A program made the position numbers and the translations under genes. From positions 2,675,535 through 2,739,534 of the forward strand of contig NC_021985.1 of NCBI RefSeq assembly GCF_000444875.1: DNA of 64,000 nucleotides, given 5' to 3'. Of the stretch, positions 30,159 through 38,531 are shown piece by piece (within the stretch, counting starts at the first letter, position 1; each line of letters opens with the position of its first letter). This DNA is from Streptomyces collinus Tu 365. Its GTDB lineage: Bacteria > Actinomycetota > Actinomycetes > Streptomycetales > Streptomycetaceae. Below the pieces are notes generated by a model. That model was not told where the DNA came from. It saw only the letters and a list, made by a program, of their open reading frames with translations, and made no database searches.

Positions 30159-31628
30159 ATGGCCAGACTCCCCCGGCGGCACATCCTGCACCTGTTCGGC
30201 GCGTCCGCAGTGGCGGCAGCCCTCGCGCTCCCCATGGCCGCAGCGGCGTCCACGTCTCCCCCTCCCTCACCCGGGCTGTCGACCCCGCCCTCTCCCGGCA
30301 CATCGACGCAGGGCACCTCACCGGGCGAGTCCAGCCCGTCCTCGCCGGTACCGGACTCCTCGGCCACCGACACCAGCGGGACGTCGAGCCGGACCGGCAC
30401 GACCGGGACGACGAACCCGACCGATACATCGAGTTCGGGCGGTACGTCGGACGAGTCGACCAGCACCACCGGGGGCGACACATCGGCTTCCCAGGCGCCG
30501 AAGCAACAGAAGAAGGCACTTGAAGAGGCAACGACGGGCCTGGATCAGGCGAAGAACGAGGCTCCGAAGGAGCTGGCCCCCAGTGTCGCGCAACTGACCG
30601 ACACCCTCCACGCGGTGGGTGACCCGGGGACCTCGCCCCAGGACCGTGACGCAGCCATCGGGACCGCCCATGCGGTGGGTTCCGCCCTGAAGGTCATCGG
30701 CGATCCCGGAACGCCGCCTGCGGTGCGGGCGCAGTTGACAGGGCTCGTGAAGCAGGTGGCGTCCACCCTCGACGCGGCGCGCAGCCCTGGGCTCACGCCT
30801 GAGGAACGGCGCCTGACCTTCGATGTGGGGGCCAAGTCAGCGGCCGCTCTGGCGGTGATCGGCGACCCCGGGACGCCGCCTGAAGAGCGGGACGACACGG
30901 CCGGTGCCGGCGACCACATGACCCAGGCAGCATCCCAATCCGCCCAGGCGGCCAGCTCTTCCCGCCAGAACTCGAGCGCACCGGCCTCCAGCCCTCCCCA
31001 CGAGGAGACCATGCAGAGGTTGCGTTTCCTGGCCACGGTCATGGGCGCCCTCAGCGACCGGAACACGCACGGCGGGGGCCGGCGGTCCTTGGCGAGAGCG
31101 GCGAACGAGGCCAGTTCGTCGCTGGACGGCTCCACCGACAGCCGGGCGTCGGACGAGAAGAGGGAGAAGGCACGCCGGAAACTGCAGGAGCAGCTTGCCC
31201 AAGTGGAGAAGGAGCTGACGGAGTACCTCTCCGCGCAGCCCCTGCCGACCGAACCACTCGGCAAGGCGGCTGAAATCTGTACCAACTCCGTCTTCGAGAG
31301 GAGTGTTTCGGAGGAAACACTCGCGGGAGACCTGGAGAGCGCACTCCCCGGCCCGTGGAACAAGGAGGGCGTCAAAGAATTCTGGAAGTCCGAAGAAGCG
31401 GGGAACGAAGCCCTGAAGATTTTCGCCGAACTGCGGAACAAGAGAATTATCGACGCCCCGTTGGCCGTCAAGCTGCTCGTCCCCAAGCTCGCCGACTCGA
31501 TACCGGCGAAAGAACTCTACACCGCTCTGGGGAGTCCGGCACTGCATTGCCTGGGGGCCGCTCGTCAACTCGACCGGGACGGAGTCGAATCGGGCACCTG
31601 GGTCAAGATGGCCGAGGAACATCGATAG
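30159..31628 (+). CDS. Secreted hypothetical protein with Ser/Thr-rich stalk and GDPGTPP repeats
   Basis: 489 aa. Signal peptide (residues 1-31), then a Ser/Thr/Pro/Gly stalk (32-115) typical of wall-spanning linkers, then helical repeats containing VGDPGTSPQDRD, IGDPGTPPAVRA and IGDPGTPPEERD (period about 40-70 residues), a basic coiled-coil-like segment (about 325-350) and a C-terminal domain. The last quarter is AT-richer than the neighbours. Its stop lies 26 bases inside the convergent membrane-protein gene. With that gene it interrupts the pullulanase-amylase arrangement, suggesting acquisition. Function unknown. Confidence 0.7.
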   Translation: MARLPRRHILHLFGASAVAAALALPMAAAASTSPPPSPGLSTPPSPGTSTQGTSPGESSPSSPVPDSSATDTSGTSSRTGTTGTTNPTDTSSSGGTSDESTSTTGGDTSASQAPKQQKKALEEATTGLDQAKNEAPKELAPSVAQLTDTLHAVGDPGTSPQDRDAAIGTAHAVGSALKVIGDPGTPPAVRAQLTGLVKQVASTLDAARSPGLTPEERRLTFDVGAKSAAALAVIGDPGTPPEERDDTAGAGDHMTQAASQSAQAASSSRQNSSAPASSPPHEETMQRLRFLATVMGALSDRNTHGGGRRSLARAANEASSSLDGSTDSRASDEKREKARRKLQEQLAQVEKELTEYLSAQPLPTEPLGKAAEICTNSVFERSVSEETLAGDLESALPGPWNKEGVKEFWKSEEAGNEALKIFAELRNKRIIDAPLAVKLLVPKLADSIPAKELYTALGSPALHCLGAARQLDRDGVESGTWVKMAEEHR

Positions 31629-33066
31629 ACTTCGTCAGTTCCGCCATCGACACCTCGGCATTGGTGTCGACCGCCGAGACGCCGAACCTGTCGAGTTCCC
31701 TCTTTCCTTTTTCCCGAGGAGGCGGCCCCGGATGCTCGAAGTGGTACGTAGAAATGGAGTAGAAAGGATATTTGGCATCGATTCCCCAGGTAGCCAACAT
31801 GTAACGAGGGCCGTGTGTCACGTTGACCAGGTTGTTGTTGTGACGCACTCTGCCTAGATACAGGAGCCGGTCCCGGCACCAGTCCACCGTGCAAAAGAAT
31901 CGTTCCGGCGTCACATTCCACGACGGGTGCTGATCCCCGAAGGCGTCCACATCGATCCGCCCGCGGTCCTTCCTCATGAAGGCGAGCTGCAGGTCGACGT
32001 GGAGAAGGTCGTACTTGGCGTTCCGGGGAACCTGCAGAACGTGCTCGCGCGTGTCCTCCTGGCCGCTTTCCAGCACTGTCCCGGGCTCATAGAAACGGCC
32101 CCTGCTGAGGGCGGTGTAGTACAGTTGGTCGACATTCGTCTCCGAGTCCTCCCTGGTCTTGTCGAGATCAATACTCCTCTCCCACTCGTCGACCGACGAG
32201 TCCCCCTTTTCCGAGTATCTCGCGGTCCTCCCGTACACCGAGAAGTCATCGATGACGATGTACACCGAGAACGCCCCGGTGTTCTTCACGGACAACTTCA
32301 ATGGCACCTGAAGGAAGGGATGCAGACCGTCGGCCCGCGCCGCACCGAATCCCGCTTTCAGAGTGAGATGCAAGGGCGCTACCGTGGGTGCGTACATGGT
32401 CGAGTACGCCAGACTCAGAGCGGTGAACACGGCTGACACCACCACTCCGGCCGCGACTTTCCTGGGCTGTGGAACTCCTTTCCAGGCCCTTTCCCGGAGT
32501 AACAAGCACAGCGCCCACACCGCCCAGCACCACAGCGGCATGAACGCCAGCATGTAGCGCGTCCATTCTCTCTCGTCAAGCCACATGAGAACAAGAAGGG
32601 TGTCGGTGGCCAGTGCGATGAGGACGCCGAGCACGGTGACCGCACCGGACACCCTCGACTGCCGTTTCCCCCAGTGGTCGACTGCCGCCGCCGCTGACGC
32701 CAGCAGCACCAGACCGGACAGGACGAAGACAGCCCCGGTCAACCGCTGGGCGAAGGTCAGGGCGCCGAAGACGTCCGGCCGTCCGATCACCACGTTGAGC
32801 ACCGCGGAAGCGAGCAGGCCCGCCACCATCAGCGCGCTGACGGTCCGCCGCCTCCACGCCCGGTCGGGCCACGTGTCACTGCCCCCGCCGCGCCAGCACA
32901 CGTAGGCCGGGTCGTCCACGTCCACGTCGGGGTGCCCGCGGCGGGCCAGCAGTTTCCGCAGTTCGCGCAGCGACCAGACACCGCCGGCAGCGGTGCTGCC
33001 GACGGTGACCCGGCGCAGGCCCCGGTCATCCGGTTCCTCGACGACGACCCAGGGTCGGATGCTCAT
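31603..33066 (-). CDS. Multi-pass membrane protein with extracytoplasmic domain; relative of the island protein at 59037
   Basis: 487 aa. A soluble N-terminal segment (1-70, LRELRKLLARRGHPDVDVDDPAYVC), about five transmembrane helices (75-235), then a C-terminal extracytoplasmic domain of about 250 residues. It shares blocks with the protein at 59037-60677: GRPDVFGALTFAQRLTGAVF versus GSQDVNGALTYTGRLRGTF, and PLKLSVKNTGAFSVY versus PIHLKAKNTGSVSVY. The 3' half is AT-richer than the host. Convergent and overlapping with the secreted-protein gene. No known function; the two genes define an undescribed family as far as I can see. Confidence 0.7.
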   Translation of the reverse strand: MSIRPWVVVEEPDDRGLRRVTVGSTAAGGVWSLRELRKLLARRGHPDVDVDDPAYVCWRGGGSDTWPDRAWRRRTVSALMVAGLLASAVLNVVIGRPDVFGALTFAQRLTGAVFVLSGLVLLASAAAAVDHWGKRQSRVSGAVTVLGVLIALATDTLLVLMWLDEREWTRYMLAFMPLWCWAVWALCLLLRERAWKGVPQPRKVAAGVVVSAVFTALSLAYSTMYAPTVAPLHLTLKAGFGAARADGLHPFLQVPLKLSVKNTGAFSVYIVIDDFSVYGRTARYSEKGDSSVDEWERSIDLDKTREDSETNVDQLYYTALSRGRFYEPGTVLESGQEDTREHVLQVPRNAKYDLLHVDLQLAFMRKDRGRIDVDAFGDQHPSWNVTPERFFCTVDWCRDRLLYLGRVRHNNNLVNVTHGPRYMLATWGIDAKYPFYSISTYHFEHPGPPPREKGKRELDRFGVSAVDTNAEVSMAELTKSIDVPRPS

Positions 33067-33126
33067 GGGGCAAGCCTCGGACCGCGACGGGCGCCGCGCA
33101 CGCGCGGTTGCTCCGGTCGGGGGGAA

Positions 33127-34503
33127 TCAGCAGCCCGACTTCCCGGCGTAGATCGCGAGCGCCGTGTCGGCGCCCAGGGTGGCGGTGAACTGCCCGTTCG
33201 AGTTCACCGTCACCGTCGTGTTGTTCTGCACGTTGCAGTACGTGCCCGCCGCCAGCGAGGTCTGGTAGGTGCGGGTCAGGGACGAGGACTCGTGGTTGAT
33301 GGCCACGTAGCCCTTGCTGCCCCGGCCGAAGCCGATGGCGTTGTTGCCGTCGTCCCACCAGTTGGTCACGGACTGGCCGCGGGTGGCGTTGCGGAAGGCG
33401 ACCATGGACTTGATCTCGGGCCAGGCGTGCTGGCACTTCCAGCCGTCCTGCCAGCACGCGTTGACCTTGCCGCCGTTGGGCGGGCCGGCGTCCGCGTCCG
33501 ACCACTCGTAGCCCGAGTTGATGTCCGGGGCGCCGTACGGCCAGGCCAGCATGAAGACGTTGGCCAGGGTGTACTTGGCGCCGTCCTTGTAGTTCAGGGT
33601 GGAGCCGTTGCGTTCGGTGTCGTGGTTGTCGACGAAGACGCCGGCCACCGAACTGCTCAGGTAGCCCCAGCCCTCGCCGTAGTTGTTCAGGTAGGCGAGC
33701 TTCTCGTTGTTGAAGACGCGCTTGAGGTCGTAGGCGTAGCGGAACTCCTGGACGTCGCCGTTGCCGGTGTACTCGGTCGGCTGGACCGCCTCGCCCGCGC
33801 CGTAGATGACCTCCTGCTTCCAGTAGGCGGCGGGCTTGGTGAGCCGGCTCTTGATGTTGGCGAGGTCGTCGGCCGGGATGTGCTTGGCCGCGTCGATGCG
33901 GAAGCCGTCCACGCCGAGGGTCAGCAGGTCGTTCATGTAGCCGGCGATGGTCTTGCGGACGTACTCCTCGCCCGTGTCCAGGTCGGCCAGGCCCACGAGT
34001 TCGCAGTGCTGGACGTTCCAGCGGTCCTGGTAGTTGGTGACCTGCGAGGTGCAGTCGTCGAAGTCGGGGCTCGAGTAGAGACCGGGGTAGTTGTACTTCG
34101 TGTACGACGAGCCGCCGGTGCCGGTGCCGCTGCCCGCCGCCATGTGGTTGACGACCGTGTCGACCACGACCTTCACACCGGCCGCGTGGCAGGTGTTCAC
34201 CATGTTCTGGAAGGCCGTGCGGTCGCCGAGGCGGCCGGCGATCCGGTAGCTCACCGGCTGGTACGACGTCCACCACTGCGAGCCCTGTATGTGCTCGGCG
34301 GGCGGGGAGACCTGGACGTAGCCGTAGCCGGCCGGGCCGAGGGTGGCGGTGCACTCCTTGGCGACCGAGGCGTAGTTCCACTCGAAGAGGACGGCGGTGA
34401 CGTCCTTGGTGCCGGGCGGCGAGGCCGCCGCGGTAGTCGGGTACATGCCAATCGTGAAGGCGGCCGCGACGGCGAGCGCCATGGGGAGGGTGCTGCGTGC
34501 CAT
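33127..34503 (-). CDS. Secreted alpha-amylase (GH13)
   Basis: 458 aa. Signal peptide (about 1-28, ending AAAS). The catalytic domain follows the actinomycete/animal-type amylase: [20 protein letters not shown] (nucleophile Asp), YGAGEAV (acid Glu) and [11 protein letters not shown] (transition-state Asp). A C-terminal beta domain ends at Cys. There is no starch-binding CBM20 module, unlike some Streptomyces amylases. AAGGAA precedes the ATG at 34501-34503. A perfect 20-bp operator palindrome at 34532-34551 implies repression by MalR. It is separate from the mal operon, whose terminator is at 34576-34602. Confidence 0.95.
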   Translation of the reverse strand: MARSTLPMALAVAAAFTIGMYPTTAAASPPGTKDVTAVLFEWNYASVAKECTATLGPAGYGYVQVSPPAEHIQGSQWWTSYQPVSYRIAGRLGDRTAFQNMVNTCHAAGVKVVVDTVVNHMAAGSGTGTGGSSYTKYNYPGLYSSPDFDDCTSQVTNYQDRWNVQHCELVGLADLDTGEEYVRKTIAGYMNDLLTLGVDGFRIDAAKHIPADDLANIKSRLTKPAAYWKQEVIYGAGEAVQPTEYTGNGDVQEFRYAYDLKRVFNNEKLAYLNNYGEGWGYLSSSVAGVFVDNHDTERNGSTLNYKDGAKYTLANVFMLAWPYGAPDINSGYEWSDADAGPPNGGKVNACWQDGWKCQHAWPEIKSMVAFRNATRGQSVTNWWDDGNNAIGFGRGSKGYVAINHESSSLTRTYQTSLAAGTYCNVQNNTTVTVNSNGQFTATLGADTALAIYAGKSGC

Positions 34504-34531
34504 GTGGGGGTTCCTTCGACGTTGAAGGCGC

Positions 34532-34551
34532 TTGCTGAAATGTTTCAGCAA
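34532..34551 (-). promoter_or_regulatory. LacI-type (MalR) operator of the amylase gene
   Basis: TTGCTGAAATGTTTCAGCAA, a perfect 20-bp palindrome 28 bases upstream of the amylase start codon. The family of the adjacent malR product (LacI/GalR) binds palindromes of this size. Confidence 0.75.
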
Positions 34552-34575
34552 TCTTGCGGTAACGCAGATGTTAAA

Positions 34576-34602
34576 GGCCCGCTGCCAGAAAGGCAGCGGG
34601 CC
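34576..34602 (-). terminator. Terminator of the mal operon
   Basis: A perfect 11-bp stem GGCCCGCTGCC/GGCAGCGGGCC, loop of 5, followed on the minus strand by TTTAA. It stands after the aglA stop and before the amylase promoter. Confidence 0.88.
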
Positions 34603-34650
34603 GTAAGCAAGTTGATGCAAGAATTTTCAGCGCGGGCGCCGAAGGGGGCG

Positions 34651-36336
34651 TCAGACCGCCGCGGTCCACCAGACGGTGGTGTCGGCGGGCACCTTCGCCT
34701 CGCCGTCGGCCTCGGTCACCTCACCACTGGCGAGCAGCACCCGGCCGTACGCCGGCACCGTCACCGACTCCCCCGTGGTGTTCGCCACGCACACGAACTC
34801 GCCGCGGCGGAAGGCCAGGACGCCCTCCGGGGCGCGCAGCCACTCGACCGCGTCGCCCGCGCCCAGGTCGGGGCGCGCACGGCGCTCGCTCAGCGCGGCC
34901 CGGTACAGCTCCAGCGTCGAGCCGGCCACGCCGCTCTGCGCCTCCACGCTCAGCTCGGCCCACTCGGCCGGCTGGGGCAGCCAGCTGCCGCCACCGCCGA
35001 AGCCGTACGACGAGCCCTCGCGGGTCCACGGGATCGGCACCCGGCAGCCGTCGCGGAAGCCGTCCTGGCCGGCGCCCCGGAAGTAGGCCGGGTCCTGGCG
35101 CACCTCGTCGGGCAGGTCCACCACGTCGGGCAGGCCCAGTTCCTCACCCTGGTAGATGTAGGCCGAGCCGGGCAGGGCCAGCATCAGCAGGGTCGCGGCG
35201 CGGGCCCGGCGCAGGCCGAGCGCGCGGTCGCCCGCCGTGCGGATCTGGGTGCCGAGGCCGGGCGGGTTGGCGAACCGGGTCGCGTGCCGGGTGACGTCGT
35301 GGTTGGACAGCACCCAGGTCGCGGGGGCGCCCACCGGGCGCATCGCCTCCAGCGTGCGGTCGATGACCGTCCGCAGTTCCTCGGCGTCCCACGCGGTGCC
35401 CAGGTACTGGAAGTTGAAGGCCTGGTGCAGCTCGTCCGGGCGGACGTAGTTGGCGGTGCGCTCGACGGTCGGGGTCCACGCCTCGGCCACGAAGATCCGC
35501 TCGCCCGCGTACTCGTCCAGGATCGTGCGCCACTGGCGGTAGATCGCGTGCACGCCGTCCTGGTCGAAGAAGGGCATGACATCGTTGCCCAGCAGCTTGA
35601 GCTGGTCGTGGGAGCCGAGGTCGGGCAGGCCGTCGGCCTTCACCAGGCCGTGGGCGACGTCGATGCGGAAGCCGTCGACACCCATGTCCAGCCAGAAGCG
35701 CAGGATGGAGCGGAACTCGTCGCCGACCGCCGGGTGCTCCCAGTTGAAGTCGGGCTGCTCGGGCGCGAAGAGGTGCAGGTACCACTCACCGGGGGTGCCG
35801 TCCGGCTCGGTGACCCGGGTCCAGGCCGGGCCGCCGAAGATGGACTCCCAGTCGTTGGGCGGCAGTTCGCCGTTCTTCCCCTTGCCGGGGCGGAAGTGGT
35901 AGCGGTCCCGGCAGGAGGAGCCGGGGCCCTCCGCGAGGGCGCGCTTGAACCACTCGTGCTGGTCGGAGGAGTGGTTGGGGACCAGGTCGACGATGATGCG
36001 CAGGCCGAGCCCGCGGGCGTCGCGGATCAGCGCGTCGGCGTCGAGCAGGTTGCCGAACATGGGGTCGACCGCGCGGTAGTCGGCCACGTCGTAGCCGGCG
36101 TCGGCCTGCGGGGAGGCGTAGAAGGGGCTGAGCCACACGGCGTCCACGCCGAGGTCGCGCAGGTACGGGAGGCGGGAGCGTACGCCCTCCAGGTCGCCCA
36201 TGCCGTCGCCGTTGCTGTCGGCGAAGCTGCGCGGGTAGACCTGGTAGATCACCGCGTCCCGCCACCAGTCGCGGCGCTTGGCGACGGTGGCGACGGCGGA
36301 GTCGGCGGCCGGGGCTGCGGGGGTCTGCTGGCTCAT
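34651..36336 (-). CDS. aglA: Alpha-glucosidase (GH13, maltodextrin-degrading)
   Basis: 561 aa cytoplasmic enzyme without signal peptide. Motifs are WWRDAVIYQVYPRSFADSNGDGMGDL, DLVPNHSSDQH, DGFRIDVAHG (nucleophile Asp), VAEAW (acid Glu) and LSNHDVTRH. It hydrolyses imported maltose and maltodextrins from the non-reducing end to glucose. Last gene of malE-malF-malG-aglA; 152 bases separate it from malG, including a strong hairpin. The gene order equals that of S. coelicolor. Start ATG with AAGGA close upstream. Confidence 0.93.
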   Translation of the reverse strand: MSQQTPAAPAADSAVATVAKRRDWWRDAVIYQVYPRSFADSNGDGMGDLEGVRSRLPYLRDLGVDAVWLSPFYASPQADAGYDVADYRAVDPMFGNLLDADALIRDARGLGLRIIVDLVPNHSSDQHEWFKRALAEGPGSSCRDRYHFRPGKGKNGELPPNDWESIFGGPAWTRVTEPDGTPGEWYLHLFAPEQPDFNWEHPAVGDEFRSILRFWLDMGVDGFRIDVAHGLVKADGLPDLGSHDQLKLLGNDVMPFFDQDGVHAIYRQWRTILDEYAGERIFVAEAWTPTVERTANYVRPDELHQAFNFQYLGTAWDAEELRTVIDRTLEAMRPVGAPATWVLSNHDVTRHATRFANPPGLGTQIRTAGDRALGLRRARAATLLMLALPGSAYIYQGEELGLPDVVDLPDEVRQDPAYFRGAGQDGFRDGCRVPIPWTREGSSYGFGGGGSWLPQPAEWAELSVEAQSGVAGSTLELYRAALSERRARPDLGAGDAVEWLRAPEGVLAFRRGEFVCVANTTGESVTVPAYGRVLLASGEVTEADGEAKVPADTTVWWTAAV

Positions 36337-36398
36337 GGCGTCCTTGCTGCGTGAATGAGGTCTGGTCAGGGGCGACGTGGTGGGCGGCTGGGGTACGA

Positions 36399-36443
36399 GG
36401 CGGCCGCGGTGTCAGCGGGGTCGGATGGAACACCGCGGCCGCC
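36399..36443 (-). other. Hairpin between malG and aglA
   Basis: A perfect 14-bp stem (36399-36412 with 36430-36443), 17-base loop, within the 152-base malG-aglA spacer. It could lower read-through into aglA or stabilise the upstream message. Confidence 0.55.
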
Positions 36444-36488
36444 TACCCGCGCGGTCAGGCGCGCGGGAGCCTTTCACCGGTGGGGGCG

Positions 36489-37409
36489 TCAGCCCTTGGT
36501 GCCGCCCGCGGTGAGGCCGGTGACGAGGTTCTTCTGCACGAGGTAGAAGAACACCGACACGGGTATCGCGATCAGCACCGCGGTGGCGGCCATGTAGTTC
36601 CACTCGGCGTCGTGCTGGCTGACGAAGGTCTGCAGACCGACGGCGAAGGTGTACTTCGAGTCGTCGAGCATGAAGGTCGTCGCGAAGGCGACCTCGCCCA
36701 CGGCGGTGATGAAGTTGTAGAAGGCGGCGACGGCCAGGCCCGGGCGGGCGAGCGGCAGGATCAGCCGGAAGAAGGTGCCGAAGGGGCTGAGCCCGTCCAC
36801 CCGGCCGGCCTCGTCGATCTCGAACGGGATCGTGTCGAAGTAGCCCTTGAGCAGCCAGGCGCTGTACGGCACGGCGGTGGTGCAGTTGATCACGATCAGC
36901 GACCAGTAGGTGTCGATCAGGCCGATGTCGCTGAAGATCTCGTACATCGGCACGATCAGGATGGCGATCGGGAACGCCTGGGTGAGCAGCAGCACCCACA
37001 TCAGCGACTTGTAGCCGGGAAAGCGCATGCGCGAGACGGCGTAGCCGGTGGTCGCGGCGACGAAGACACCGATCACGGTGGTGCCGAGGGCCACGATCAT
37101 CGTCGACTTGAACCAGTCGAAGAAGGCGGTGTGCTGCAGCACGAAGCTGTAGTTGGAGAAGCTGAGCTTGCCCATGATCTTGCCCGGGTGCAGGTAGTCG
37201 TCCTTGTCCGGGCCGAGGGACAGGAAGAACAGCCAGGCCACCGGGGCCAGCGCGATCAGGCTCGCGACGATCAGGCCGCCGTGCATCAGGGCGGCGCCGA
37301 GCGGGCCGCGCTCACCGCGCCGGCGCGTCGGACGGATGCGCGAGGCGGCGACGACCTGCGGGGTGACCGGGCGTCCCGGCTTGATCTCGGGGGGTGTCGT
37401 GGTGCTCAT
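36489..37409 (-). CDS. malG: Maltose/maltodextrin ABC permease MalG
   Basis: 306 aa, six predicted membrane helices. The EAA loop, DEAGRVDGLSPFGTFFRLILPLARPG, contacts the ATPase. ATG at 37407-37409 with AGGAG eight bases upstream; an earlier ATG lies in the malF end and has no better site. It forms the translocation pore with MalF. No ATPase gene is present in this locus, so a shared MsiK-type ATPase encoded elsewhere is expected, as known in Streptomyces. Confidence 0.93.
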   Translation of the reverse strand: MSTTTPPEIKPGRPVTPQVVAASRIRPTRRRGERGPLGAALMHGGLIVASLIALAPVAWLFFLSLGPDKDDYLHPGKIMGKLSFSNYSFVLQHTAFFDWFKSTMIVALGTTVIGVFVAATTGYAVSRMRFPGYKSLMWVLLLTQAFPIAILIVPMYEIFSDIGLIDTYWSLIVINCTTAVPYSAWLLKGYFDTIPFEIDEAGRVDGLSPFGTFFRLILPLARPGLAVAAFYNFITAVGEVAFATTFMLDDSKYTFAVGLQTFVSQHDAEWNYMAATAVLIAIPVSVFFYLVQKNLVTGLTAGGTKG

Positions 37410-37428
37410 GGCGGCGGCTCCTGCGGCG

Positions 37429-38433
37429 TCAGACGGCGAGCTGGTCATTGCGCTTCAGCCAGCGGAAGTAGAAGGAGGTGAAGACGGCCAGGATCGACAG
37501 CAGCAGCACGCCGTAGGCGGCGGACTGGGCGAAGTCCCGGGGCTGCTGGCCGAAGCCGAGGAAGTAGGCCCAGGTCACGAGGATCTGTGCGTCGGGCGCG
37601 CCGGTCGGCCCGAAGAGCAGGAAGATGATCGCGAACTGGTTGAACGTCCAGATGATGCCGAGCAGCACCACGGTGGAGCTGACCGAGCGCAGACCCGGCA
37701 GTGTGACGTGCCGGAACTGCTGCCAGGCGCTGGCGCCGTCCATCTCCGCGGCCTCGTAGAGCGTGGAGTCGATCGACTGCAGGCCGCCGAGCAGCGAGAG
37801 CATCATGAACGGCACACCGCACCAGGTGTTCACCATGATCGCGGCGAACCGCTGCCAGAAGGTGTCCTCCAGCCACTGCGGCTGGGGCAGGTGGAGCGAG
37901 TGCAGGATCTGGTTGAGCACGCCGGAGTCGGCGAGCATGATCCGCCAGGAGAAGACGGTGACGAAGGTCGGCACGGCCCAGGGCAGGACCAGCATCAGCC
38001 GGTAGAAGGTACGGCCGCGCAGCTTCTGGTTCAGCATGAGCGCGAGGCCCAGGCCGATGGTGTAGTGCAGGGCCACACAGGCGGCGGTCCAGAAGACCGT
38101 CCACAGGAAGTGCGACCAGAACCGGTCGTACGAGGTCGGGCCGAACAGGATGTCCTTGTAGTTGCCGAACCCGATGTACTTGTACGTGGCGGCGATGTGG
38201 TTGACGCCGATGGTGCGCGCCGAGTTGAGGCTGTTGGCGTCGGTGAGCGTCAGGTAGAGGCCCCGCACCAGCGGGTAGCCCACGATGACACCGAGTACGA
38301 CGACCACCGGGGCGATCATCGCGTAGGCGTACCAGTGTTTCTGGTAGCCGTTCTTGATGCGCTGCCCCAGCCCGGGCCGAGGCGCGCGGTCACCGCGGCG
38401 CTTGCCGGTCGCGCGGTCGATGGCGACTGTCAT
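37429..38433 (-). CDS. malF: Maltose/maltodextrin ABC permease MalF
   Basis: 334 aa. A cytoplasmic N terminus, then six membrane helices and the EAA loop (EAAEMDGASAWQQFRHVTLPGLR). AAGGTG precedes the ATG. It is followed after 19 bases by malG and preceded by malE, with a 20-bp hairpin between them. Partner of MalG in the importer. Confidence 0.93.
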   Translation of the reverse strand: MTVAIDRATGKRRGDRAPRPGLGQRIKNGYQKHWYAYAMIAPVVVVLGVIVGYPLVRGLYLTLTDANSLNSARTIGVNHIAATYKYIGFGNYKDILFGPTSYDRFWSHFLWTVFWTAACVALHYTIGLGLALMLNQKLRGRTFYRLMLVLPWAVPTFVTVFSWRIMLADSGVLNQILHSLHLPQPQWLEDTFWQRFAAIMVNTWCGVPFMMLSLLGGLQSIDSTLYEAAEMDGASAWQQFRHVTLPGLRSVSSTVVLLGIIWTFNQFAIIFLLFGPTGAPDAQILVTWAYFLGFGQQPRDFAQSAAYGVLLLSILAVFTSFYFRWLKRNDQLAV

Positions 38434-38480
38434 GGTTCGACACCTTTTGATCGATCAGGGGGTGGGCTGGGTACAGGGCG

Positions 38481-38525
38481 GTGGCCGCCGGGTCCCTCCC
38501 CCCTCGGGAGGGACCCGGCGGCCAC
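38481..38525 (-). other. 20-bp perfect stem-loop between malE and malF
   Basis: 38481-38500 pairs without mismatch with 38506-38525 (loop of 5), starting 7 bases after the malE stop. Such intercistronic hairpins act as partial terminators or 3' protectors and allow the binding protein to be made in excess over the permeases. Confidence 0.85.
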
Positions 38526-38531
38526 ACGGGC

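Noticed and set aside
32932..36354. 1140-codon open frame opposite amylase and aglA
   Set aside because: It spans two real minus-strand genes and their intergenic terminator and operator; composition-driven shadow.
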